From the NCBI GenBank assembly GCA_902770845.1, contig CACXUV010000014.1:1-34173 (forward strand): DNA of 34,173 nucleotides. Direction: 5' to 3'. Positions 14,554 through 25,631 of the stretch are shown here, one piece after another. Positions within the stretch are counted from its first letter, which is position 1. Each line of letters opens with the position of its first letter. The stretch comes from an uncultured Prevotellaceae bacterium. GTDB lineage: Bacteria > Bacteroidota > Bacteroidia > Bacteroidales > Bacteroidaceae. The position numbers were made by a program, and so were the translations under genes. Under the pieces are notes generated by a model. That model did not search any database, was not told the origin of the DNA, and saw only the letters and a program-made list of their open reading frames with translations.

Positions 14554-16317
14554 ATGAAACGCTATTGTCTTCAGTTGCTGCTGCTCATGGCTGCCATGCT
14601 GCCCCTGCAGGCCGAAAACATCACGGTGGGGGGTGTGGTGCGCAACTACATTGTCTATGCTCCGCAGAATCTGGGCCAGAACCGCCCGCTGCTCATTTCC
14701 TGTCATGGCATGAACCAGGATGCTGCCTATCAGAAGGGCATGCTGGCCATAGAGTCGGTAGCCGACACGGCCAAGTTCCTGACTGTGTTTCCCAATGGCA
14801 TTGACAAGGGATGGGATATTGGTGGCGACCGCGACATCAACTTTGTGTTGGCACTGATCGACGAAATGGCAGACAAGTATAAGATAGACCGCAACCGAGT
14901 CTATCTGTCGGGCTTCTCCATGGGCGGCATGTTCACCTATCATGCCATGAACCGCATAGCCGACAAGATTGCTGCCTTTGCGCCCATCAGTGGCTACCCC
15001 ATGGGTGGCGCCAGCGCCAGTGCCAGCGTGCGCCCCATACCTATTATTCACACCCACGGCACGAGCGACGACGTGGTGAACTTTGGCGGTGTGCAGGGTT
15101 CGCTGAATGTGTGGATCAATCACAACGGATGCCCGACGAAGGACAAGGTGGAGAAAAACTATCGTGGTGCAGGTCACATCACGCGCCACACCTGGGGCCC
15201 AGGCAACGGCAACGTGGAGGTGGTGCTGATGGAGCTGGCTGGCAAGGGCCACTGGATTGCCAACGAAATCATTAAAACGGGCGAGGAAATATGGAACTTC
15301 TGCAAACGCTATTCGCTGGAACTGAAGGATCCTTCGGTGCGCATCACGGCACCCAAGGACGGGCTCAGCTATGTTACCTTCGGTGGTCCGTCGGAGGTGC
15401 CGCAGCTCACCATCAAGGCCACGGCCAGCGACCCTGACGGCGAGGTGAAGAGCGTGACTTTCTATGATGGAAAGACCCAGCTGGCTGTGGTCGAAAAGGC
15501 CCCCTACAGCTGCCAGTTGCCAGCCCTGGGGGCAGGCGAGCACGTGCTGCGCGCTGTGGTCATCGACGACGAAGGACGCACCAGCAGCAGTGAGGTGGTG
15601 GTGAGCGTGGCAGAACCAACGAACAACTATCTGATGCACAAGACATTCACAGCCGAAGGCAGCGTGCCTGAGGGATGGAGCACATACGATGGGAAGGAGA
15701 AACGCAACGGCCTTTCGTCGGGCTATTCGTCGGGCAGTCGCGTGTTCCATTTCACGGGTGCCAAGCACGACTTCGAATGGGGACTCTACACCCGCAACGT
15801 CACGGGTGCAGCCAAGGCTGGCTATGCTCGCTTTGCCGACAAGACTACGCAGACCACCATGACGCTCTATCCCGGAAAATACAGGCTGATGTGCAGGGTG
15901 GCCAACTGGAACTGTGCCGACTTCTCTCCCGTGACCATGGCCGTAGAAAATGCTGCGGGCAAGGCCGTGTGGAGCCAGAGTTTCACACCTACGGCCAATG
16001 TGGGCAATGTGGCTTCAAACGATTTCTCGGGTTCAACCATTCAGAGCTATGATTTCGAAGTGACAACCAAGGGACGCTACTTTGTGACGTTCTATACGGC
16101 CGATGCCGAATGGGCCGACCTGGTGGTGGGCCTGGTGGCCCTGCGCTACACGGGTGCACTGGCTGGCATCGAGGCTGCCGAAAGTGTCCAGCAGCAAGGC
16201 GAACGGAGCTATTACAACCTGGCTGGCCAGCGCGTCGGCTCCGTGGGACATGGCCTTTATGTTGAGCGCACGATGGATGGCAACCATAAAACAACAAGTC
16301 GTGTGGTCATGAAATAA
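14554..16317 (+). CDS. secreted CE1-like esterase with Ig-like and C-terminal beta-sandwich domains
   Basis: The 587-aa protein begins with a signal peptide (MKRYCLQLLLLMAAMLPLQA). Residues 22-255 are an alpha/beta-hydrolase of the poly(3-hydroxybutyrate) depolymerase/feruloyl-esterase (CE1) group: oxyanion segment ISCHGMNQD, nucleophile S122 in GFSMGG, acid D172 or D173 in HGTSDDVV, and H233 in GKGHW. A bacterial Ig-like domain (about 260-355, with ATASDPDGEVKSVTFYDG) follows, then a carbohydrate-binding-like beta-sandwich (about 360-540). The tail YYNLAGQRV is a C-terminal element common in Prevotella secreted proteins. It is the first gene of the operon; the next starts 7 nt later. It probably removes feruloyl or acetyl groups from xylan; the exact ester is uncertain. 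Confidence 0.87.
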   Translation: MKRYCLQLLLLMAAMLPLQAENITVGGVVRNYIVYAPQNLGQNRPLLISCHGMNQDAAYQKGMLAIESVADTAKFLTVFPNGIDKGWDIGGDRDINFVLALIDEMADKYKIDRNRVYLSGFSMGGMFTYHAMNRIADKIAAFAPISGYPMGGASASASVRPIPIIHTHGTSDDVVNFGGVQGSLNVWINHNGCPTKDKVEKNYRGAGHITRHTWGPGNGNVEVVLMELAGKGHWIANEIIKTGEEIWNFCKRYSLELKDPSVRITAPKDGLSYVTFGGPSEVPQLTIKATASDPDGEVKSVTFYDGKTQLAVVEKAPYSCQLPALGAGEHVLRAVVIDDEGRTSSSEVVVSVAEPTNNYLMHKTFTAEGSVPEGWSTYDGKEKRNGLSSGYSSGSRVFHFTGAKHDFEWGLYTRNVTGAAKAGYARFADKTTQTTMTLYPGKYRLMCRVANWNCADFSPVTMAVENAAGKAVWSQSFTPTANVGNVASNDFSGSTIQSYDFEVTTKGRYFVTFYTADAEWADLVVGLVALRYTGALAGIEAAESVQQQGERSYYNLAGQRVGSVGHGLYVERTMDGNHKTTSRVVMK

Positions 16318-16324
16318 AACTATA

Positions 16325-18853
16325 ATGAAAAAAATGAATAGGAAGTTTTTTGTCGTTCTGAACATATTGCTTGCAGCCTGTTTCCTGAGCCTGCAGGCAG
16401 CTGACACCAAAGGTGGGCAGCAACAGTTTGCCGATGGCGTGCTGGTGGTGAAGCCACTGGCCCGCAACGCCGTGCGCATTCAGTATCAGCAGGGAGCGGC
16501 CCTGCAGTTGCCGGAGCTGCCGGAGTGGATCTACGTGAAGGACGAGGTGGCGAAGAACACCGACGTTTCGGTAGAGGTTGATCAGGAGAAACGCCAGGTT
16601 AGCATCAAAGACAAGCAGGGTCGTGCCGTGTTCGTGGCCACAGAGCACCAGTTGCTCAATGGGCAGGCCACGCTTCGGTTCCAGTCGGCCAAGGACGAGT
16701 GTCTCTTTGGCTTGGGACAGTTTCAGGATGGCTATACCAACATCAGGGGACTTTCGCGCAGGCTCACTCAGGTGAACACCCAGATTTCCATTCCCATGCT
16801 GATTTCGAGCAAGGGCTATGGCGTGTTGTGGAACAACTACGGCCTCACCGAGTTCAACCCTTGCGGACAGCAGGTGGTGCTGGTGCCGCAGACCGACAGG
16901 CCCGAGTCGCAAGCCCAGGAGGTGGTGAACGTCACATCGACCGAAGGTGGCAAGCAGGAGGTGCGCAAACGTAATGTGTTCGAGGCCACCATCGACTTGG
17001 CCGAAGATGCGCAGTATGCACTGCTGCTCGATGTGGGACAAAAGATGGCGCGTCGTCACAACCTGAAGATCGACGGGCAAACGGTTATTGAAATGCAGAA
17101 TCTCTGGTTGCCACCCACGGCTTCGGCTCTTGTCCATCTGAAGGCCGGTCGCCACACCGTGTCTGCTGAACTGACACAAGGCGACAAGCCCACATTATAT
17201 TATAATAAGGTGAACGACGAGACCACGTTGCGCTCGCCCGTGGCCGAGGCTGTCGATTACACCGTGTTCATCGGTTCGGCCGACGAAATCATTGCCGCCT
17301 ATCGCGAACTGACGGGCACTGCACCTTTGATGCCCCAGTGGGCCTTGGGCTACATTCATTGCAGGGAGCGCTTCCACTCGCAGGACGAAATCCTGCAAAC
17401 AGCCAACAGGTTCCGCAGGGAGCAACTGCCCGTCGACGTTGTGGTGCAAGACTGGCAGTATTGGGGCAAGTATGGATGGAACTCCATGCGCTTCGATGAA
17501 GCCAACTACCCCGACCCCAAAGCACTGACCGACAGCTTGCATCGCATGAACATGCGGCTCATGGTGTCGGTGTGGTCGAAGATTGACAAGAACTCTGAGG
17601 TGGGCCGCCAGATGCTGGCCGATCAGTATTACATTCCCGGCACAGACTGGATTGACTTCTTCAATCCCGATGCCGCCAAAGCCTATTGGAAAAACTTCTC
17701 AGAACGACTGGTGCCGCTGGGCATCGATGCTTGGTGGCAGGATGCCACTGAGCCCGAAAACGACGACCTGCTGGGCCGTCGTGTGAACAACGGCCAGTGG
17801 AGTGGCGAACAGGTGAGAAACGTCTACCCGCTGCTGGTGAACAAAACGGTGTATGAGGGACTTCTTGCTTCCAAGCAGTCGTCACGTCCCATGATTCTGA
17901 CGCGTTGCGGCTTCCCGGGCATTCAGCGCTATGGTTCGGCCTTGTGGAGTGGCGATGTGGGCAACGACTGGGAAACATTCCGTCGGCAAATCACGGCGGG
18001 TCTGGGCTTGCAGGCTGCTGGCATTCCCTGGTGGACCTACGATGCTGGCGGCTTCTTCAGGCCAGGCAACCAATACAACGACCCTGCCTACAAGGAAAGA
18101 CTGCTGCGCTGGGTGCAGACCAGTGTATATCTGCCTTTGATGCGCGTGCATGGTTACATGAGCAATACCGAGCCGTGGAACTATGGCGACGACGTGATGC
18201 AGTTCTTTGCCGACTGCTTGAAAGAGCGCTATCGCATGCTTCCTTACATCTACAGCCAGGCAGCAGCCGTGGCCTTCGAGGGCAGCACGCTCATGCGTCC
18301 GCTGGTGTTCGACTTTGCTGGCGATGCCGAGGCATTGCAGCAGAAGTATGAATACATGTTTGGCCCGTCGCTGCTGGTGAGTCCTGTCGTTGAACCTGGG
18401 GTCAAGACCTGGCACAGCTATCTGCCCAAGACACAGGGAGGCTGGTACGACCTGCGCAGCAACAAGCATTATGATGGCGGACTTTCCGTTGAGACCGATG
18501 CCGCCCGTATGCCTGTGTTCGTGCGTGCTGGCAGCATCCTGCCATTGTCGTCCAGCGACAAGCAGTTTGCATCCAACACGTCGTCCGATGCTCTTACCAT
18601 TGCGGTGTTCCCTGGGGCCGATGCAGCCTTCACGCTGTATGAAGACGACGGTCAGACCATGGCCTATGAGCAGGGACAGCAGTCGCGCATTGCTTTTGTC
18701 TGGGACGATGCCGCTGGGCAGCTCACCATTGGCAAGCAGCAGGGCAGCTATCCCGGAATGAACCGGAAACGCCAGTTCCATGTGGTGCTGAATGGCCAGT
18801 CGCAAACGGTGAACTATGACGGAAAGAAACTGAAAATCAATCTGAAGAAATAA
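16325..18853 (+). CDS. secreted GH31 alpha-xylosidase-type enzyme with PA14-like insert
   Basis: The 842-aa protein has a signal peptide (to about residue 26) and a GH31 fold interrupted at about 218-310 by an insert resembling a PA14 domain (RNVFEATIDLAEDAQYALLL, then HLKAGRHTVSAEL). Such inserts are known in GH31 alpha-xylosidases acting on xyloglucan oligosaccharides. Catalytic candidates are D473 in WWQDATEPEND and D544 in LWSGDVGNDWE. The barrel strand VVVQDWQYWG is conserved. It should release alpha-xylose from oligosaccharides in the periplasm. The insert and the WWQDATEPE motif separate it from the minus-strand GH31, so the two probably act on different linkages. Its stop codon directly abuts the next ATG. 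Confidence 0.92.
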   Translation: MKKMNRKFFVVLNILLAACFLSLQAADTKGGQQQFADGVLVVKPLARNAVRIQYQQGAALQLPELPEWIYVKDEVAKNTDVSVEVDQEKRQVSIKDKQGRAVFVATEHQLLNGQATLRFQSAKDECLFGLGQFQDGYTNIRGLSRRLTQVNTQISIPMLISSKGYGVLWNNYGLTEFNPCGQQVVLVPQTDRPESQAQEVVNVTSTEGGKQEVRKRNVFEATIDLAEDAQYALLLDVGQKMARRHNLKIDGQTVIEMQNLWLPPTASALVHLKAGRHTVSAELTQGDKPTLYYNKVNDETTLRSPVAEAVDYTVFIGSADEIIAAYRELTGTAPLMPQWALGYIHCRERFHSQDEILQTANRFRREQLPVDVVVQDWQYWGKYGWNSMRFDEANYPDPKALTDSLHRMNMRLMVSVWSKIDKNSEVGRQMLADQYYIPGTDWIDFFNPDAAKAYWKNFSERLVPLGIDAWWQDATEPENDDLLGRRVNNGQWSGEQVRNVYPLLVNKTVYEGLLASKQSSRPMILTRCGFPGIQRYGSALWSGDVGNDWETFRRQITAGLGLQAAGIPWWTYDAGGFFRPGNQYNDPAYKERLLRWVQTSVYLPLMRVHGYMSNTEPWNYGDDVMQFFADCLKERYRMLPYIYSQAAAVAFEGSTLMRPLVFDFAGDAEALQQKYEYMFGPSLLVSPVVEPGVKTWHSYLPKTQGGWYDLRSNKHYDGGLSVETDAARMPVFVRAGSILPLSSSDKQFASNTSSDALTIAVFPGADAAFTLYEDDGQTMAYEQGQQSRIAFVWDDAAGQLTIGKQQGSYPGMNRKRQFHVVLNGQSQTVNYDGKKLKINLKK

Positions 18854-21568
18854 ATGAAAAAGCAACTATTCGCTACTGCTGCAATGGCTCTGACGGCCTT
18901 GGCAGCCACTGCACAGAATCCTTTCGTTCAGACCTGGTGCACCAGCGATCCAGCTCCCATGGTGCACAATGGAACAATGTATGTTTATACAGGTCACGAT
19001 GAGGATGGCGCCGACTTTTTCTGGATGCAGGAGTGGCGCGTCTATTCCACACAGGACATGGTGAACTGGCAAGACCATGGTTCGCCCTTGGCCCTGGAGT
19101 CGTTCCGTTGGGCCGACGACCGTGCCTGGGCTTCGCAGTGCGTGGAGCGCAACGGCAAGTTCTATTGGTACATCTGTGCCCATTCGCGCATTTCCAATGG
19201 CATGGCCATCGGCGTGGCTGTGAGCGATTCGCCCACAGGACCTTTCCGCGATGCTATCGGCAAACCGCTGTATGAGGATGGGAAATGGGATCATATCGAC
19301 CCCACCGTGTTGATCGACGATGACGGACAGGCTTGGCTGATGTGGGGCAACCCCCAGTGCTACTATCTGAAACTGAACGAAGACATGATTTCCTACTCAG
19401 GCGAACTGGGCCGCCTCGACATGAGCGAGGAGGCTTTTGGCGGTCCGATGATGAACCAGCGTGAGAAGGGAAAGAAATATAAGGACAGTTACGTGGAAGG
19501 GCCATGGCTCAGCAAGCGCAACGGAAAATATCAGTTGCTCTATGCTGCAGGCGGCGTGCCGGAGCACATCAGCTACAGCACAGCCTCCAATCCTGCGGGG
19601 CCTTGGACTTATGCAGGCGAGATCATGCCGCTCAGCAGCACCAACTCGTTTACCAACCATTGCGGCGTGGCCGACTATGAGGGCCACAGCTATTTCTTCT
19701 ATCACACGGGCAAGCTGCCTAATGGCGGAGGCTTTGGCCGCAGTGTGGCTGTAGAAGAGTTCAAGTACAACGCCGATGGCAGTTTCCCCACCATCCTGCC
19801 CACCGATGAAGGCGTGAAGCCCGTGAGAACATTCAACCCCTTCCGCAAGGTGGAGGCTGAGACCATGGCTTTCAGCCGTGGCGTGAAGACGGAACAGAAC
19901 GACCAGGTGGGCGTCTATGTGACCGATATTCACAACGGCGACTATATCAAGTTGCAGCATGTGGCCTTTGGCAACAGCGTGCCTCGCACGTTCAATGCCC
20001 GTGTGGCCAGTGGATTGCGTGGCGGTCAGATAGAAATTCGTATAGACAGCCTGGGCGGCAAGCTGCTGGGAACCCTGAACGTGCCAGGAACAGGAGGATG
20101 GGAACAGTGGCAGACGCTCACGCTCGACCTCACTGCCATCGTGACCGGCACCCACGACCTTTACTTTGCATTCAAAGGCAGAAAGGGACCCAAGCTCTTC
20201 AACTTCGACTGGTGGGAGATGCGTGGCCTGGAACAGGTGAACATGCCGTTGTTCCAAACCAAGTACACAGCCGATCCTTCACCTTTGGTGGTGGGCGACA
20301 CCTTGTTCCTTTACACATCGCACGACGCTTCGCCTGAGGACATTCCCGATGCCAACGAAAAGAACTCGGCCGGCTTCTTCATGTACGACTGGCTGCTTTG
20401 GAGCACCACCGACATGGTGAACTGGACGGAGCACGGTGCTGTGGCCTCGCTGAAGGACTTCAGCTGGCGCAGCCGTGAAAATGGAGCTTGGGCCATTCAG
20501 ACCGTTGAGCGCAATGGCAAGTATTATCTCTATGCACCGCTTCACGGTCATGGCATTGGCGTGCTGATGAGCGATTCGCCTTACGGCCCCTTCAAGGATC
20601 CCCTAGGCGAGCCTTTGGTGTGGCAGAAAGAGCACTGGAATGACATTGACCCCACCGTCTTCACCGACGATGATGGGCAAGCCTACATGTATTGGGGCAA
20701 CCCACACACCTATTGGGCCAAGCTGAACGAGGACATGATTTCGCTCGGCAGTGGCATCACCCAGTTGCCCCACATTCCCAACTATCAGGAAGGCCCGTGG
20801 TTCTACAAGCGCAACGGTCATTATTATCTGGCTTTTGCTTCCACCTGCTGTCCTGAGGCATTGGGCTATGCCATGAGCGATTCGCCTACAGGCCCTTGGG
20901 AGTGGAAGAACTACATCATGCGCCCCACGCCTCGCGATCGCGGCAATCATCCTGGCATTTGCGACTTCAAGGGCCACTCATACGTGTTTGGACAGAACTA
21001 CGACTTGATGCATCTGGAAACATTTGTGCACCATGAGCGTCGCACCGTTTCGGCCACAGAGATTGAGTACCAGGCCGATGGCACCATCAAGGAAGTGCCC
21101 TACTGGCTCGACCAGCAGCCACTGAAGCAACTGCACTGGCTGAATCCCTACCAGCGCGTCGAGGCTGAGACCATGAACTGGGGCTATGGCTTGAAGAGTG
21201 CCAAGATGGGCATTGCCAACACAGGCGTGGTGAAAGACATGCCCGCCTCTACGGGAAAAAAGAATATGTATGTCTTCGATCTGAACGATGGCGAATACAT
21301 TCGCCTGCGTGGCGTAGACTTTGCCCAGGGTGCCAAGAGCTTCACCATTGCGGCTGCAGCCCAGGGAGCAGCCACCATCACGCTGCGCCTTGACCGTCAG
21401 GACGGCCCCGTTGTGGGCAAGGTTGCGGTCAAGTCGACGGGCAATGCCGAAAAGTATCGCATGTTCAGTACTAAGGTGCAGAATGCCAAGGGCGTTCACG
21501 ACCTTTACCTTTGTTTTGAGCAGACCAGCGGCGACGTGCGCTTAGACTGGTGGCAATTCAAGAAATAG
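18854..21568 (+). CDS. tandem GH43-CBM6-GH43-CBM6 arabinofuranosidase/xylosidase
   Basis: The 904-aa secreted protein (signal peptide to about A20) carries two complete copies of a GH43 five-bladed propeller plus a CBM6 module: GH43 about 23-325, CBM6 about 330-457, GH43 about 465-750, CBM6 about 765-904. All six catalytic acids are present. In copy 1 these are base D32 (TSDPAP), modulator D149 (HIDPTV) and acid E215 (VEGPW). In copy 2 they are D474 (ADPSP), D599 (DIDPTV) and E646 (QEGPW). Both CBM6 modules show the VEAETM start and the DWW end. GH43 enzymes invert at arabinofuranosyl or xylosyl linkages, so arabinoxylan debranching is likely. The ATG follows the preceding stop without a gap. 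Confidence 0.93.
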   Translation: MKKQLFATAAMALTALAATAQNPFVQTWCTSDPAPMVHNGTMYVYTGHDEDGADFFWMQEWRVYSTQDMVNWQDHGSPLALESFRWADDRAWASQCVERNGKFYWYICAHSRISNGMAIGVAVSDSPTGPFRDAIGKPLYEDGKWDHIDPTVLIDDDGQAWLMWGNPQCYYLKLNEDMISYSGELGRLDMSEEAFGGPMMNQREKGKKYKDSYVEGPWLSKRNGKYQLLYAAGGVPEHISYSTASNPAGPWTYAGEIMPLSSTNSFTNHCGVADYEGHSYFFYHTGKLPNGGGFGRSVAVEEFKYNADGSFPTILPTDEGVKPVRTFNPFRKVEAETMAFSRGVKTEQNDQVGVYVTDIHNGDYIKLQHVAFGNSVPRTFNARVASGLRGGQIEIRIDSLGGKLLGTLNVPGTGGWEQWQTLTLDLTAIVTGTHDLYFAFKGRKGPKLFNFDWWEMRGLEQVNMPLFQTKYTADPSPLVVGDTLFLYTSHDASPEDIPDANEKNSAGFFMYDWLLWSTTDMVNWTEHGAVASLKDFSWRSRENGAWAIQTVERNGKYYLYAPLHGHGIGVLMSDSPYGPFKDPLGEPLVWQKEHWNDIDPTVFTDDDGQAYMYWGNPHTYWAKLNEDMISLGSGITQLPHIPNYQEGPWFYKRNGHYYLAFASTCCPEALGYAMSDSPTGPWEWKNYIMRPTPRDRGNHPGICDFKGHSYVFGQNYDLMHLETFVHHERRTVSATEIEYQADGTIKEVPYWLDQQPLKQLHWLNPYQRVEAETMNWGYGLKSAKMGIANTGVVKDMPASTGKKNMYVFDLNDGEYIRLRGVDFAQGAKSFTIAAAAQGAATITLRLDRQDGPVVGKVAVKSTGNAEKYRMFSTKVQNAKGVHDLYLCFEQTSGDVRLDWWQFKK

Positions 21569-21603
21569 CTTGCAGCAAGTGTAGAACAAAAGCCGATGTT
21601 GGT

Positions 21604-23517
21604 ATGAAAAATCTATTATGGTCTGTGTTATTATGGGGATGGGCTGCCAGTGCAGGGGCTCAGTCTTCAACCGTTTGCAATGCCGATGGAACGGTAACGT
21701 TCAGGTATTGGAACAAATCGGCAAAGACGGTGTCGGTTGACGTGCAGTTTGCAGGACGGCATGCCATGGCGCTTGATGCCGACAGCGTGTGGACCGCAAC
21801 CCTGGGTCCGGCGGCCCCCGACATGTATCCTTATTGTTTCATTGTCGATGGCGTTAGCATCATGGACCCCGCCAATCCCAATTATTTCCCCAACGAAGGG
21901 TTCAAGAACAGCCTGCTCGAGATTCCCGGCAATGGCACTTTGCCGCATGACATCTGCGACGTGCCCCATGGCAGGATGGAGTATGTTCACTACTATTCCA
22001 AGAGCTTGGGCGGCACCAACAATGCCGTAGTCTATTTGCCGCCCAGCTACATGTCCGAACAGCAAAAGCGCTACCCCGTGTTCTACCTGATCAGCGGCAC
22101 CACCGACACGGAAGAAGTTTATTACAAGGTGGGGCGTGTGAACTACATCCTCGACAACCTCATTGCCAGCAAGCAGGCAAAGGACATGATTGTGGTGCTG
22201 CCTTATGGCAATCCCACCAAGTTGCAGCCCCGACGTCAGGAGGGTGATGGCATGCCCCAGACCCATTTCGGCGGCGATGTGTTCAGTCTCGACCTCATCA
22301 ACGACCTCATGCCCTACATTGAAAAGAACTTCCGCACCAAGGCCGACCGTGACCATCGTGCCATTGGCGGCTTTTCGCGAGGAGGCAACCAGGCCCTTTA
22401 CAATGGCTTGGCCAATCTCGACAAGTTCTCCTACCTTTGTTCCTACAGCTCATTTACATCGACCGACATACCCGGCGTTTATGACCATGCTGCCGAGACC
22501 AACAAGAAGATTCACCTGTTCTGGTTGGGTGTGGGAACCGACGATTTCCTTTATGGCAATGCACGCGACTACATGCAGTTCCTTGACGACAAGGGCATCG
22601 TGAGCGTGAAGGAGTTCACCAACGACAAGTTTGGTCATACGTGGATGAATGCCAAGTATTTCCTGTCGAAGACCCTGCCGCTGCTCTTCAACAAGAAGGC
22701 AGCCGAAGAAGCGCGGAAGACGGCCAAGCCTGCACCAGCTGCCACGGGCAAGGAACCCCAGTTCACGCCCGGCGTCATGGCCCGCATGTTTCCGCGTCCC
22801 ATCATTTCGCCCGATTATGACGACCAGGGCGTGACCTTCCGTTTCAAGGCTCCCGATGCTGCAAAGGTGGAACTGGAGTGCGAAATGCTGTCCGAACCCA
22901 TCCTGATGACGAAAGACACCAGCGGTGTGTGGAGCACCAAGCTCACCGACTATCTTTTCGACACCTTCAAATATTGCTTCGTGGTCGACGGCACTCGTGT
23001 GGCCGACCCCTGCAACATGTTCCTGTCGCCCGACCAGGGCTTCAAATACAGCATTGCCGACAATCCGGCATCGCCCTTCAACTTTGCATCGCAGGGCGAC
23101 ATTCCGCATGGGCGCACGGGCTACGACCTGGACCGCCGGGAAGCCTGGTACATGTCGCCCATGTCGCCACGCCGCATGACCTTCCCCAAGTTCATTCAGC
23201 TGGTGCCCGGCAAGGGCGACACCATGGAGAGCTGGTTCAAGGTGGGCGGTGCCGATGCCATTGCCGACCGCCTGTTGGCCGACGGCAAGACGAAGCCCTG
23301 CATCATGACCACCAGCAACCTGGACTTCATGGGGCAGAGCGGCATGCCGCAGATGCCGGGCTTCAGTCCCAAGGTGCTGCGTGCCGACGATTATCCCACG
23401 TGGACTCAGCGTCGCAGGGCATTGACTAAACTGCTCATCGAACTGGGCAAGGAGCCCAATCCCACCTTCCCCGGTGGAGGTGGCATGTGGGGTGGTCCTG
23501 GTCAGCCAGAAAACTAA
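21604..23517 (+). CDS. secreted CE1 esterase with a degenerate duplicate of itself
   Basis: Start 21604 was chosen because a signal peptide (MKNLLWSVLLWGWAASAGAQ) begins there. The 637-aa protein has an N-terminal E-set/CBM48-like domain (about 22-115) and an alpha/beta-hydrolase (about 120-365) of the esterase D/CE1 type: S258 in GGFSRGGNQ, acid D313 or D314, and H345 in KFGHTWMN. After a K/A/P-rich linker (366-385) a second E-set domain (about 390-495) leads into a shortened esterase-like segment (500-612). That segment keeps the start of the fold (FPKFIQL, ESWFKVGGADAIADRLL) but has no GxSxGG and no catalytic histidine region. The C-terminus is glycine-rich. It probably acts on feruloylated or acetylated xylan. 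Confidence 0.87.
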   Translation: MKNLLWSVLLWGWAASAGAQSSTVCNADGTVTFRYWNKSAKTVSVDVQFAGRHAMALDADSVWTATLGPAAPDMYPYCFIVDGVSIMDPANPNYFPNEGFKNSLLEIPGNGTLPHDICDVPHGRMEYVHYYSKSLGGTNNAVVYLPPSYMSEQQKRYPVFYLISGTTDTEEVYYKVGRVNYILDNLIASKQAKDMIVVLPYGNPTKLQPRRQEGDGMPQTHFGGDVFSLDLINDLMPYIEKNFRTKADRDHRAIGGFSRGGNQALYNGLANLDKFSYLCSYSSFTSTDIPGVYDHAAETNKKIHLFWLGVGTDDFLYGNARDYMQFLDDKGIVSVKEFTNDKFGHTWMNAKYFLSKTLPLLFNKKAAEEARKTAKPAPAATGKEPQFTPGVMARMFPRPIISPDYDDQGVTFRFKAPDAAKVELECEMLSEPILMTKDTSGVWSTKLTDYLFDTFKYCFVVDGTRVADPCNMFLSPDQGFKYSIADNPASPFNFASQGDIPHGRTGYDLDRREAWYMSPMSPRRMTFPKFIQLVPGKGDTMESWFKVGGADAIADRLLADGKTKPCIMTTSNLDFMGQSGMPQMPGFSPKVLRADDYPTWTQRRRALTKLLIELGKEPNPTFPGGGGMWGGPGQPEN

Positions 23518-25555
<2,038 letters not shown>

Positions 25556-25563
25556 CACAATAA

Positions 25564-25620
25564 GAGTCGCGTGCATGAGTGTCGAAACATTTCATGCACG
25601 CGATTCGCTTTTCTGTCTTT
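25564..25620. terminator. shared terminator of convergent hydrolase genes
   Basis: GAGTCGCGTGCATGA (25564-25578) pairs with TCATGCACGCGATTC (25592-25606) over 15 bp with one G-T pair. The plus strand continues CGCTTTTCTGTCTTT, the minus strand TTATTGTGTGTTTT, so it can serve both the operon and the GH127 gene. Confidence 0.88.
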
Positions 25621-25631
25621 GTTGCCAGTGC

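Noticed and set aside
15989-16479. Minus-strand frames around the esterase-GH31 junction
   Set aside because: Shadows of the plus-strand operon, low-complexity products with no promoter.
17882-18865. 327-codon minus-strand frame opposite the PA14-containing GH31
   Set aside because: Antisense shadow with His-rich, non-protein-like composition; the opposite strand has GH31 catalytic motifs.
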